Shown here: positions 11,576-22,906 of the stretch, in pieces
Layout: the number at the start of each line of letters is the position of its first letter
Numbering within the stretch: the stretch's first letter is position 1
NCBI GenBank assembly: GCA_002778195.1
Contig: PCDI01000014.1
Span: 229,869 to 293,868, forward strand
Reading direction: 5' to 3'
From: Raffaelea ambrosiae
Lineage: Eukaryota; Ascomycota; Sordariomycetes; Ophiostomatales; Ophiostomataceae
Length of the DNA stretch: 64,000 nt
Translations under genes and position numbers: made by a program
The notes under the pieces: model-generated
Seen by the model: only the letters and a program-made list of their open reading frames with translations
Told to the model about the DNA's origin: nothing
The model's database searches: none

Positions 11576-13334
11576 ATGGAGAAATCAAAAACAGCGCCTG
11601 ACGTACAGGCAACCGAGGCACCTGGAGAGGTGGTCGTCGTCAGGAACCGCCGCATTTTCGGCATTTCCATCCCGCGATATGCCTCGCCTATGACACAGAT
11701 TGTTATTGTCGGCTGCATTCTCTTTCTCAACCCTGGGTATGGAAGGCTTCCTGACGTGAGCCTGTGGTTCGCCAGCTAACAGCTACCAAAGAATGTACAA
11801 CGCTCTGGCCGGTCTTGGTGGTGCTGGGCAGGTCGACGCTACCGTGCAGAACAATGCTGGCATCGGGCTGCATAGCTCCTTTGCCGTATTTGGCCTCATC
11901 GTTGGCAGCATCAACAACTACATGTAGTTACCCCTCCCTCTTCTGCCGTCTGTGTATAGCATAATAAGGCTGTTTCTCTGACACAAGCAGTGGCGTGAAG
12001 TGGACCATGGCGCTTGGCGGCATTGGCTACGCCGTGTACTCTGCCTCGTTCCTATGCTACAACCACACACAGAACGAGGGTTTTGTCATCTTTGCTGGAA
12101 CGCTGCTCGGCATCTGCGGCGCCTTTCTGTGGTGTGCCCAGGGCGTTGTGATGATGTCCTATCCCACCGAGTCCCACAAGGGACGGGCCATCAGCATCAC
12201 CTGGCTGCTGTTCAACCTGGGTGCCGTGATCGGTGCGGCCATCACAGCCGGGCAGAACTGGCAAGTCAAGTCTGGTCCCGTGACCGACGGGACATATGCT
12301 GCTTTCATCGTCATCGAGAGCCTTGGCGCGATCCTGTGCTTCTGTCTCGCCCCAGCGAACAGGGTTGTGCGCTCCGACGGATCTCGTGTCCAGAAATTTG
12401 TCCACCCGGGCTTCAAGGAGGAGTTTGTCGGGCTCTACCGGACGCTCGTGGGCGACCCCTGGATCATCCTGTTATTCCCCATGTTCTTCGCGTCCAACTA
12501 CTTCTACACCTACCAGTTCAACGGTATGTTTGATGCCACTTTCAACTGCGGGCGGCCGTCCTCGTCCATGGATGTTCTAACCTCCCTTTCCACGCAGACG
12601 TGAACGCGTACTGGTTCTCTACTCGTGCCCGGGCGTTCAACAATGTCTTCTACTGGATCTCGCAGATTGTCGCCGCCGCCGCCTTTGGCCTCTTCCTCGA
12701 CTGGACGAGGCTGTCTCGCCGTGTTCGGACGGGGTCGGCCTGGCTGGTTATGTTTGTTCTGGTCAATTCCATCTGGGGCGGCGGCGTCGCCTTTGTTGAA
12801 AAGACAAGCCGCTCTCACAAGGGTCCGAGTATGGACGTCTACGACCACAACTACACGTGGTACCTGATTGTTCGTTGTCCCTCCGTGCTTGCTGTGCGCC
12901 CCAACTTTCCTCGGTTCAACCCATTATTTCTAACTGCGGTGTAGCTGTACATGGCTTACGGGTTGCTCGACGCCATGTGGCAGAGCTTTTGTTACTACAC
13001 CATGGGCGCCCTGACGAACGACCCCAGAAAGCTAGCCTACTACACCGGCTTTTACAAGAGTATCCAGGCCGTGGGCGCGGCGGTGATCTCGAAGCTCGAT
13101 GGAGTATGTCCCAGGCTACACTTCCAGGAGACGCATTACAGAGACGTGGCTAACTGTTGCTAGGATAAATCGCCCCTGGCTGGCCTATTTGGCTCGAGTT
13201 GGGGTCTGATGGCCGCCGGTCTTCTCTGTGCACTTCCCGTCTACATATGGCGCATCAAGGACACAGAGGTGGGGGAGAGTGACGCCGAGGGACCTGCTCC
13301 TAAGGAAGAAGGAAAGATGGAGGATGCAGTGTAG
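11576..13334 (+). CDS. UNC93-like major facilitator transporter
   Basis: Six exons are inferred: 11576-11736, 11792-11923, 11991-12523, 12598-12869, 12945-13103 and 13164-13334. All phases agree and the product is 475 residues. After a 45-residue cytosolic N-terminus there are about eleven to twelve hydrophobic spans. These include 'VIVGCILFLNPGMYNALAGL', which is the characteristic start of fungal DUF895/UNC93-like proteins. Others are 'GICGAFLWCAQGVVMMSYPT' and 'SFCYYTMGALTNDPRKLAYY'. The acidic tail contains ESDAEGPAPKEE. The fungal family is predicted to be plasma-membrane transporters of unknown substrate. Two donors (GTTCGT at 12870, GTAGTT at 11924) are weaker than consensus but are the only ones that keep the frame. 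Confidence 0.88.
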
Positions 13335-13554
13335 TTGGGGGGTATGGTCTGTTGCTTGATAACCATGTTATTTATCTCCAAAATGCAGCAATGGCCATGG
13401 TGCCTTTTAGGTACTGTAACATACTGTCCCAGGGATGCTTAGCGCATGTGGTCATCCCGAAACACGGCGTCGGGCACTTCCCGCGTAATAAACACAGGCG
13501 ACTCCGCATTGTTACCTTCCGTCCATGGCCAACCCATAAGAATAACAACACAGA

Positions 13555-14600
13555 ATGGCCTCCTCTCGATCAAGACGACGGGCCTGCAGTGCGTGTAGGC
13601 AGCAAAAAAACGGTGTTCTGGAAAATGGCCGTGTGCGCCGTGTCAACGTCTGGCAAGACAGTGCGTTTTCCCGGCATGTCGGATGCAGAGTCGGCCAAAT
13701 AGCAGTCTGCCAAGCCATCTACAGTCTTCGACATCCGCTGCATCACGCCCTGGAGGTATACCGGAGACGGACCAGAGTGGCTCTCTGAATACTGGCAAAA
13801 ACAAAAACCCGGAGCTGGATCCTTATACTGGGCAGTGCATGGTACGCTAGGACTGTTCAGCCTGCCAGTGGTGCCAATGTGAAGACAAACATCTTTCGTC
13901 GTGGGGACTCCGTTCCTGTAGAGAAGTATAGGCGCGTGCAGTGCATCTTCGCCCCCATCATGGAACGCTGCCACACGTCTAGCCCAAGCTTTCTTTGAAA
14001 GAGCCGTGACGACATACCACTTGCTCATTGCTACAGTAAATAACTGGCTGAAAAAGCTTTGCAACTCGCAGGCGAATCACAATTTAACCTCCCAACAATG
14101 CTTCATTGTCAACCTTATTCTGTCTGATGGCGCTCTCTATCTCATAAAGGACGAGCTCGTGGATCTGAATCGAGACGAGCAGCCCCCAATATCAAGCGAG
14201 TGTCCCTACAAAGCGGCCATGAGAAACCTCAACAGCGAGCATAGCCCGCTCACATTGGAGTCCGTCCAGGCGCGGCTGATACAGGTACATCACCTCTTCA
14301 GCTCTTCCCGACCCAACGAGGCCTGGTACACATTTAGCACAGTGATTCAGTTGGCACGGGCCCTTGGTCTTCACAGGAGCACCCGCTCTCGAGAGACATT
14401 GATGAGCCAGCAACTGCGCTGCCGCACTGTCTGGTTCATATATTCGACCGACTAGTGCGCGAGCATCACAATGGGACGACCTATGTTGGTCCACGATGAC
14501 CACATAACGCAAGAACTGCCCGCACCTATCGATGATGAAGACCTCGAACCAGACGGCGGCCTCGTTGGACTACCTCCAGTACCTGTTCCGGCATTGATAC
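13555..14600 (+). pseudogene. Zn2Cys6 transcription factor relic
   Basis: The ATG at 13555 opens 'RRACSACRQQK'. A seven-A run at about 13603-13609 then shifts the frame by one base, after which 'RCSGKWPCAPCQRLARQC' completes a perfect C-x2-C-x6-C-x5-C-x2-C-x6-C zinc cluster. From about 14069 to 14552 a fungal_trans (MHR) region is readable. It includes 'RLIQVHHLFSSSRPNEAWYT' and 'VIQLARALGLHRSTRSRETL'. A TAG at 14453-14455 interrupts it inside 'YSTD-*-CASITMGRPM', and the reading then continues in the same frame to 'PAPIDDEDLEPDGGLVG'. With one frameshift and one stop the gene is dead. Its tail runs directly into an arylsulfatase relic. Confidence 0.8.
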
Positions 14601-15239
14601 CACCACGCGCAACAGCGGCATTGGGTGGAGCCGAACACCGGAAGTGCTGCACCTGGCGCGATGTGGAAGAAAACGGGGGGCGTGGCACCAGGCAGCATCA
14701 CACACCAGTTTGCAACTGTCATGGACATTGTGCCGACCATCCTGGATATGGCTGGTGTGTCACGCCCGGCACCGGCATACAAAGGACGTGAAGTAGTGGG
14801 CATGCGGGGCAAGTCCATGCTGCCATACTTGACTGGCAGAAACCCGTGTCCATGAGAAGGAATTTATCCACGGCTGGGAGACATGTGGACGTGCCGCTGT
14901 GCGCAAGGGTGACCGAAAGATTGTCTTCATACCCAAGCCGAAGGGAACAGAGAAATGGCAGCTTTACAACTTGGCGGCCGACCCTGGGGAGATCCATGAC
15001 CTGGCCGAAAAGAGCCCGAGCGTCTCACACAGCTGATCAAGCTCTGGGATCAGTATGTGCTCGAGACTGGCGTCATGCCTCTGACTCCCGAGCTCGGCAA
15101 GTGGATGGCGGCCATGGAGGAACAAATGCCCGAGAATGCCTGGATTGAGTATGAATACTGGAAAGATGGTGCGCGGGACGATCCGGCCAAGTTTACAAAG
15201 CAGATTCCACGGTTTGAACGGAGGGTCCACGCTTTGTAG
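14600..15239 (+). pseudogene. Arylsulfatase relic (C-terminal part)
   Basis: The first piece reads 'GSITHQFATVMDIVPTILDM' and 'YKGREVVGMRGKSMLPYLTG', the C-terminal arylsulfatase region. A one-base shift near 14845 is needed to continue with 'VHEKEFIHGWETCGRAAVRK', 'DRKIVFIPKPKGTEKWQLYN' and 'DPGEIHDLAEKSP'. A second shift near 15022 leads to 'LIKLWDQYVLETGVMPLTPE' and the natural end at 15239. The catalytic N-terminal half with the Cys/Ser that becomes formylglycine is absent. This is a fragment, not a working sulfatase. Confidence 0.8.
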
Positions 15240-15914
15240 TTAGTCTTATAAGTCGAAATTGACCATGGATAGATTCATAGCAATATGCACTGCAAATATT
15301 GTCATATTTCCGAGGGCGGAGAGAAGAGATAGGTAAATTCTGTTGAGTGTATGAAGAATGGCAAACTCAATATGCAGGGTAGAGGGGGGGATATTCAGCG
15401 AGTTTAGTCGTGTAGCATTTTGGGTTTCCACAAGAAGCGGTGTGGTGCTTCGTTTCAGGAGGAGACTTCCAAGGTGAACTGCACCCAGAAATCGGACGAG
15501 GCTTTCGATTGTCATCTCGTGATAACATTCGTGATAACATCGCGCACAACCCTGGCAAAGGCTAAAACCCCCATTAACAATATCAGGAATAATATGAATG
15601 AATATACCGTTGTGTTAGTAAGTTCTCTCCGATATGCCGTGACCCCAAAACCATGGCTGAAAGAGAATGCTTTTTTGGCAAAGTCTCGTGGGCTTCACCG
15701 CAACATCAGAAAAAAAAAAGCTCCACCGTAACGCATTGGGCATCGACCAACTGGCCAAGCGTCAGGCCGTGACTTACCATGCAGACCGACATCGCGTTTT
15801 TTCCTCTGGTCTTCAATATTTCTTCTTGGCTTTAACTTTTTCTTTCTTCTCCCACCTACCTCTCCTTCCCTTTCGTCTTGTTGTTTTTCTTATTTTCAAC
15901 ATACAAACACAACG
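15240..15914. other. Intergenic region with a CT-rich leader
   Basis: No gene was recognised in the first 550 bases. The last 80 bases (about 15830-15905) are strongly pyrimidine-rich, typical of the leader of an expressed fungal gene, and directly precede the ATG at 15915. Confidence 0.5.
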
Positions 15915-16498
15915 ATGAACTTCTCTGCGCCCTTTGCCATGCCACTACACTCACTTCATCCGCCCGACCCCCCACTAGTTGGTTTTCTCGCTGTCGGGCT
16001 CGGCCTCATCTCCTGCTACAGCGCTGCCTGGTATGCTGCCATGTACAGCAGCAGGATCCGTCTGCACCAACGTCTGCAGCGACAGCAACTGATCCGGGAC
16101 GTCCGCAGTCTCATTAAGGACGACTACTCCGATAACTACAATCAGGACAGCGATGACGATAGCCTTTCCTACAGCAGCTATGGGGAAAAACGTATACATA
16201 GCGACTACTCGTGGCGCATTCTCGACATCGAACCGATGACGAAAGGCGGTCCGTGGTGGAGGAGGCGGCAGACAGGAGGCGAGATACCACTTCATTACGT
16301 CAGCGCAATTCAGTTGGCTTTCGTCTTGTTGTAAGGTCCTTTACTTTTCTTCTTGTTTTTCTCCTCACTGGAGACAAATTGCGCACGGGGCTGACGGCGA
16401 TCACCACCACTGTCAGGGAATTGAAGCAGCAGAGCCAACGACTGGACGAGCTGGAGGTGATTCTCAGGCAACTGGATATGGGCTGTGAATATAACTGA
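15915..16498 (+). CDS. Small hypothetical protein: one membrane span and a short coiled coil
   Basis: The exons are 15915-16330 and 16417-16498, with an 86-bp intron (GTAAGG...CAG); the product is 165 residues. The N-terminus holds a single hydrophobic segment (PLVGFLAVGLGLISCYSAAW). A basic stretch follows, then a Ser/Asp/Tyr-rich acidic region (DDYSDNYNQDSDDDSLSYSS). Splicing joins 'LAFVLL' to 'ELKQQSQRLDELEVILRQL', a clear amphipathic helix. If the intron is retained the protein ends at 16334 (139 residues) without the helix. I recognise no family. The strong CT-rich leader and the clean frame across the splice argue that it is real and expressed. Confidence 0.65.
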
Positions 16499-17289
16499 GA
16501 AACCTACGCAAAGTCTCTGAGAAAAGAGAGACCGATAACAACGGACGAAATCTGCATCACTAGCGGGGATCGAACCTGCAACTCGGCCGTTATCACCAAA
16601 CACTGGTACCGGACATCATGTCGTCACTGCCGGAAACGCAGAAATGAGAGACGCAATCACGAAGAATGAATCAATTATTTACCTGCCGAGCAGGCTCGAC
16701 GCATACACACACACACAGTCATTGACAACCTTATATACCACTTTTCATTTGTCCACATATTATCCTTTGTTAATTATCACGACCATTCGTTCACATGTTT
16801 CCTTTGTTTTTCTTTTAGTATATCCATTGGCCCATCGGCTTATTTCTTCCCTTTGTTCCTCTTCCCTTCCTCATAGCATACTGTATTTAGTTTTAATTGT
16901 CCAACGAGGTCACTACTTATATCTCAAGCCGTCCTTACTGGTCTCTTTTGTAGACGAGTCGCCCGCCTCCGTCGGCTCTAAGCGCTGCCTCTCCGACTTC
17001 CTTCCTTTGTTGCTTTGTCCGCTCAGACAGATACTCGATCGCATAAATGCTCAAAAACACCAATAAACCCGCTTATCATTAAACACTAAATGGAATTGGG
17101 GTGCGTAGCGCCCGACATCCAATAGCAACTCGGAAACCCTCGCAATAATGTCTGACCGAACGCCTGCGCCACCCCGATCACAATTGTCGGTTCCTCAGCA
17201 TTCTTGTGTAGGATCTCAGTAACCATGCGTGCCATGCGCACCTCGTGTTACGCCCCGCTCTAATGCAGGAAGCCATCGATTCCGGGTAG
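16499..17289. other. Noncoding stretch with a tRNA T-arm-like motif and a CA microsatellite
   Basis: On the minus strand at about 16590-16558 there is an A-box-like GGCCGAGTTG directly followed by GGTTCGATCCC, a perfect RNA polymerase III B box. No matching acceptor stem or anticodon arm can be folded around it, so it is not called a tRNA. A short CA repeat lies at about 16707-16718. The rest is CT/AT-rich with nothing recognised. Confidence 0.4.
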
Positions 17290-17590
17290 TTGAAGGGTGG
17301 TCTGGGATCGCGTAGAGGCCCCAAGCGGGTCCACAGATGGAGATTAGGCCGCAAAATGCGCATGCCAGCGTGTCCGTCCATTACCACGATCGATGGCAGC
17401 CTAGAGATAGCCGCTAAACATGGTGGCGGCGTAGCTGGCCGAGTAGAGCATGGTGATGCGCTTGCCGAGCTTGCCGGGGGTTACCAGGAGCTCATGAGGG
17501 TGAGGAGACCGAGCAAGACCAGGAGGGCATAGATGTAACGAATATCGCGCACGGCAGCGAACGTGAAGGTGACGATCTTTGTCTACGAAG
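17290..17590 (-). pseudogene. MFS (ACS/nicotinate-type) transporter relic
   Basis: On the minus strand 'AVRDIRYIYALLVLLGLL' leads to 'MSSW', and a one-base deletion then shifts into 'TPGKLGKRITMLYSASYAAT' and 'MFSGYL', followed by a stop and 'DGHAGMR'. This is the span 4-5 region of anion:cation symporter permeases. Only about 90 residues survive, with at least one frameshift and one stop. It abuts the monooxygenase relic on the other strand. Confidence 0.6.
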
Positions 17591-18740
17591 TCAATCTTGT
17601 CACCACGTCCACAGGCCACTTCAGTGACCCTAAACTGCTCAAGTACCCCGGCATCGAGACATACCAAGGCCACCTGCGACACAACTCCAACTGGGACCCC
17701 AATTTTGACCCGAGAGGCAAGCGCATCGCTGTCATCGGCAATGGTTCTCCAGGCATCCAGGTGTTGTCACAGCCCCAGCCTCTGGCCATGGGAATCGGTC
17801 ATTACGCGCGGAACCCGACGTGGGTGGCGGCACCCATTGGCGGCGAAGACCTGGCCACATTTGTTGCGGAGAACATTGAGGCGGCACGTAAGAGTACCGA
17901 GTCCTACCGGGACTTCCGCAAGAAGCTGGAAAAGCGGCTCTTTCGGGCCTTTTCCGGTGTATCCGCGGGCAGCGACGTACACGAGAAGGCACGGGCAGCA
18001 ATCACAGAGTGGATGAAGAAGCGTCTGGGCGATCTGCTGGAGAAGACAATTCCAGATTTTGCTCCCAGCTGCCGCCGGCTGACACCCCAGGCCAGGATAC
18101 CTGGCGGCACTGACAGAGCAAAATATGGAGCTGATATCAACGCCGATCGAGCGATTTACGGCAACGGGGATTGCAACAAACGACGGTAGGTGGAAGACAA
18201 CCCGGACGAGGAGACTCTAGGATATGGCGGACTAACAAATGTCTTCATGTCTTCAGGGAAATCCCGTGACGTCGACGCAGTGATCCGCAGCACCGGCCAC
18301 GATATCACCTTCTCGAAGGTCTTCCCTATTGTCAATGCTCGCGGCAAAAACCTGCAGCAGTCCTGACGCCCTGGTGGTGACTCGGGCTTCCCGGACTCCT
18401 ACCTCGCCGTCGCTGCCCCTGTGTTCCCCAACTCTACTGGGCCCAGTGGCAGCTTGTGCCATGCCCTTGAGACCCAGGTGACGTACTTTGCCAAGGTCCT
18501 GCGCAAGGTGTCTCAGGGCATCAGGTCTCTGGCTCCCACCGCGGCTGCCACACGCGAATTCCGAGCGTACTGCGAGTCATTCTTTCCGCGCACAACCATG
18601 GTGTCCCAGTGCAGCTCCTGGCACGGCAACGGGATCCCGAGACGGAGAGTACAGGCTGCAGGTGAAAGCCTTGGGGGGCAAGGTGGACCTGGCTCGGTAC
18701 CACGAGGAATGGTAGGGAAACTTGTTTCTAGATGTTAGTG
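17563..18740 (+). pseudogene. Baeyer-Villiger/flavin-containing monooxygenase relic (C-terminal part)
   Basis: The readable pieces are 'TGHFSDPKLLKYPGIETYQG' and 'FDPRGKRIAVIGNGSPGIQV' (the second, NADPH-binding GxGxxG), then the BVMO end 'DVDAVIRSTGHDITFSKVF'. At 18364-18366 a TGA stands where the family has a conserved tryptophan, just before 'PDSYLAVAAPVFPN'. The tail 'CESFFPRTTMVSQCSSW' is also typical. The N-terminal FAD motif is missing, and the last part is out of frame around 18640. The gene is dead. Confidence 0.75.
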
Positions 18741-19140
18741 AGAAGAAGGGGAACGTACAGTCTGGACAGAAGCTGCCGGCTAAGCTATGAGTGCATGGTC
18801 GTTGCACGGTCACAGGATCCACATACGTTATCTACGACAACAAGACAAGGAAGGACAATGGTGGACGGTCCAACCTGAAGATAGGGAACTAAAATGTCTT
18901 CCAGCTGCTCCTCCCATAGATTTAAAAGTAATGACAACACATCGTAAGTCGGAAGACAAGTAGAATGATCACATGCACATGGCCGTGCGCGGGGGGGTGG
19001 CATCATACATTATTACATATACAAATCTTTTTTTTCTCTGTTGGTACACTGGAAAGTCTGGCCGACTTTTGTGGGGACAAAAACCCGCCTCAGCTTTCCT
19101 ATTGTATTTGTCCCGTTGTTAGAATGAGACGTACTTAGCA
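18741..19140. other. Intergenic region
   Basis: No coding sequence was recognised; a T-rich run lies near 19027-19036. This is the 3' side of the rhodopsin-domain gene. Confidence 0.45.
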
Positions 19141-20592
19141 TCATGCTCGTGAGATGGCCCAGTTGCGCTCGATGATAATCTTGGCTCCGCCCTTGTCACT
19201 GCCGAGTCGACCGCCTGGGGCCAGCTCCGTCTCGGACCCGTCGTCGTTTGAGCTCATGCGCTGCGCCTCCACCTTGTAGTCGTTCGTATGGCCCTCGTGC
19301 CCGGCTGCATACACTGTCTGCAGAACCACGGAGTCTTCGAGGTGGTAATGTCGGTCTTCGCGGCCGCTGTTGCCAAAGGTCCGCAGGTTCGACGAGCGGT
19401 GCTGGTACTTCTTGCTTGAGCTGTTGGTGCTCTTGAGCCGCTGGAAGCAACTCCACCGGAACAAAGGCCGCAACATGGGCAGGCTGATGCAGATGATGCC
19501 GAGCAGCGGCTCCGTCGTCGACAGAACGCTCGCGTAGACCATGGTGCCGGTCAGGTCGCTGCTGAGGTCGAGCGATGTGAGAGCAACAATTCGTGCGACG
19601 GAGACGCCCGTGGTGACGAGGCCAATGAGGAAGACGGTCGTCAAGGCGATCTTGAGGCCAACGCGCGCTTTGAGAGTCCACACGGTGTGGATGGGCAGGG
19701 CCAGGATGACCAGATCGGTCACAGCGTTGAAGACGCCAATGGCAATGAAGCTGGCTACCTGACTACCGCACTTTCCCGTGACAGACGGGTCGTAGGTCGA
19801 GCGGAAGGGTCGGCAGATGAGAAACACCTGCAGCACGTTGCCAAAACTCCAGACGAGCACGAACAACATCACCATCTTCGTAGCAAGCTGGAGAGTGCGA
19901 TTGACGAAAACGCGCAGGTAGAAGAAGAGGGCAGACAGTTTGATCGTCATAGTCGCCAGGGCGAATATCAATTCGTACGCGACGAGAAGCTGCGGCAAGT
20001 GGGCGCGGGACGCTGTTAGCCCGCTGTCTTGTTTCGCAGTACACATGGCTAGTTCCCTTCCTCAGTTGCGCTGCAATCAAGCAATACGCCGTGGTGCTTA
20101 CTCGGAGAATCAATGGGAGATTCACGATGGCCTCTGTAAGGGGATAGCCGACGCCAAGAAATGACCCTGGTAGGAAAGACGTAAGTGATGAGCCGGGTAG
20201 CTCGAAAGGAATCTAGAAAAATGGCGACGTACACTGGAATAAGCGTTAGACAATCGACGCATTTGCCAGCGGCTGTAGACGGGGGTGGAAAACTCACAAG
20301 TCCTTGTATAATTAACATGCCTGTTGCTTGTGGCTGCAATAGGTCAGTACGGCGACTCCGCGAGTGGCAGCAAGCAGAAGGATTGCGGCTCCTTCGACTG
20401 AACACCCACCATTGCAAGCAAAATAAAGACGTCATCCTTGCCAATTCCAGCAGCGGATGTTTTGCGCAAACGTATTCTCACGACGACAACACAGTATGCG
20501 AAGAGCGCGAGGATGCAGTTGATGATCAAGTGAGCCCGGACGATGACCTTGATGGGCATCCGGTGGAACACAGGCTCTGTAGGTATATCCAT
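19141..20592 (-). CDS. Fungal rhodopsin-domain (PTH11-related) integral membrane protein
   Basis: Exon 1 is 20592-20410, encoding an N-terminus, span 1 (LIINCILALFAYCVVVVRIR) and 'GKDDVFILLAM'. Exon 2 is 20333-20298, encoding 'PQATGMLIIQGL'. The last exon begins at 19989 and encodes 'LLVAYELIFALATMTIKLSA', 'FFYLRVF' and 'LICRPFRSTYDP', then the remaining spans and a long polar tail to 19141. These are the signatures of the fungal 'rhodopsin domain' family related to the Magnaporthe surface receptor Pth11. What lies between 20297 and 19990 is unresolved. A possible exon at 20166-20102 has GT/AG ends but its phase and sequence do not fit well, and the usual 'GxGxH' loop is not visible. The N-terminal half may be partly eroded. 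The total is probably about 370-400 residues. Confidence 0.7.
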
Positions 20593-22906
20593 GCTGCTGA
20601 CCCTGCTGTCTACCAATTGATTCTAGTTAGTTGGGTGCCCCAAAAGGGACAATCGCTTTGGAATACAAAGAAAAAGCAAAGAGAGGGGAGAACAATACTA
20701 ACAGTACACGACATTGGAACGATGACAGCCTGGGCAGGAGATTCCGTTCAAGACAAAACACACAAAAGCCCGAAGATGACGAACAAATGAGTAGTTGTTT
20801 GTATTCTGATTCTGTTTAGCTCCTTTTCTGATTTCCTCTCTGTCTCTGTCTTCTTCCATCGGATACGACCAAATCCAATGTCTCCCGAGCAAGGGCCCCC
20901 GGTCAAAGGAGAGAAAAAAAAAAGAGTCAACCAAGCAGTGTTACATTGTTGCACCAAATATCGAAAAAAATTTCTTCCAAATCAGTCTGCCCACTGACCA
21001 GCCATATGGAGTTGTCAACGCCTTATCATTTTCCCGTCTCTCCATCTCTCCGTATCCACCCTACCTTTTCCCTTTGCGTAGGATTGCCAGAGCTTTGTGT
21101 TTCAGGATCCCATAGATCCCAGGACATTACGTCTAGTCTTCGACCGGATGGCCTTCTTGGACGTCCCAGACAACATGGCGCGGTTCTTAGCCCCTGGTCT
21201 ACCGGTCAGTTTCGTCCGCGATGGTAGTGGGTGCGTTTTAGGCTCTGTTCTTCACTCGCCGCCCCCCTATGCGAGAGAAACTGACCCTGTGGAATCGTAA
21301 ACCAGTTCCCATGTGATAGTGATCAGATTGAAAGAGCTGCAGATGGATATTGGTTGACCTGTCACCGAGTGCGACGGTGGTACCCGGAAGGTCCCCGTTA
21401 ACTCCACTCGTATCAAGTACACACGGAGTTAATAGCAGGTAGCCCCTAGAGCGAGAAGGATAACTTCTCCGCATAGCAGCCATGTTAGCGGCTGGTGCAG
21501 TTGTCAGATTAGTCCAGACATGATCCTTCGCGCACTTGTATGGCGTGAGTTCCCCGGGGGCTCCCCCGCGCGCTATTGCCCCCGCAATCATAGTTAGTTA
21601 GTGACAACCCCAGTACCCCAAAAGAAGTGGTTGCTAGTTGTTACTAGTATGTAGAAATTTTGAAAACAATTGGCGACCGTCCACGAAAAAAAAAGAGATA
21701 TCAACCGTTTATTACGCGTACTGCGAGTACGAGTCTGCAAGACCTGTCTACACTAGTCCCAAATCACCGAAGATCGCCATGGGTGGTAGGGCGGCCAGGT
21801 ACCCCCTGATACTCGCCAACGACCAAACTACAAAGCACTCACATACAACATCCGGAATCATACTAGCCTGCCCATTTCTCCGGGTGCCAAGCGCCTTTTG
21901 TCCAGGGGAAGGGTGGTACGATGGTAGACTTTCGATCAGACAGGAGAGCAAAAGAAGTGCCATAGAAGTCCCGCGTGCCTTCGAACATGTCGTATCCTTA
22001 TTTGACGATGTGGTAGCTACGTGTACTCGTACACGGGCAGTATTTCCGTTATGCTAGTACCAGAGTGGAATTGCCGCAATACATAACTGAGCGAGCAGAT
22101 CATACTATGTATATGATATCGATCGTACTAGTTCGATGCTTTCTGAGCTGCGGTGCTCCTCGGTGGCATGGTTTCGGCGTATCCAATGACCATGTCACAA
22201 CGTAATAGTAATAGTGTGCCGTTGCCAATGCACTAGAGTAACCTGCTGCCTGCGAGGTGCCACTCTTGTCATGCCGAGACGCTTGGTACAGGCACGAGTC
22301 GACCAGCAATCAACCTGCACTGTACTCTTTATTACAGAATGCCTTCTGATAGACCTTCGTATCGGACAAGTAAAAAATCTTCATCGGGTGGTTGCAGATG
22401 GCAGCTTGTTGAAACATTGGCATTGGACCCTTCCACTGGACCTGCATACTCGTACGTGTAGCCACAGGCCGCAAGACATACAGCAAAACCAAATTGACGC
22501 GGCACAGCACAAACTTGTCTGATTCTAGCGTTGCACTGCCCCTTCCATGGACAGGGTCTATGGTTCATGAATCACGGTTGAGCTCTTTTCCGAGCATCAA
22601 CATTTGGAAGAAGGTCGCATTCCCTTCCTAAAAAGTGCCAATAAAGCTGATTACACCGTAGTACGTTTTGCCGACATGTGTCTGCATGCCCCTTACCCTG
22701 GAACTCCGTTTTGTTTTGACGTATTTTGTTTCGCAGCACACCCCCTGTCTATCACCATCCAGGTACCTCGCAAATATCTTCCCATAAATAATCCGCCCTC
22801 CTAACAAAGAAGTTTGTTTCCTCTCATTCTTATTGTTGCATCCTCGTACCCTACTACACTCCGGAACCCGTTGCACATATACCATACCCCGGTCTTTACA
22901 GCGATC
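20593..22906. other. Long gene-poor stretch
   Basis: About 2.3 kb holds no recognisable intact gene. A short segment at 21080-21240 reads on the plus strand as 'FVFQDPIDPRTLRLVFDRMA' with hydrophobic-acidic character typical of coding sequence, but I cannot assign it and it is bounded by no good exon. The last 100 bases are the pyrimidine-rich leader of the GMC oxidoreductase gene. No terminal inverted repeats or transposase were seen. Confidence 0.4.

Noticed and set aside
16550..16640. Possible functional tRNA on the minus strand
   Set aside because: A and B boxes are visible but adjacent, and no acceptor stem or anticodon arm can be folded.
20593..22906. Transposable element in the 2.3-kb gap
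   Set aside because: No transposase or reverse-transcriptase motif, terminal repeats or target-site duplication could be seen.
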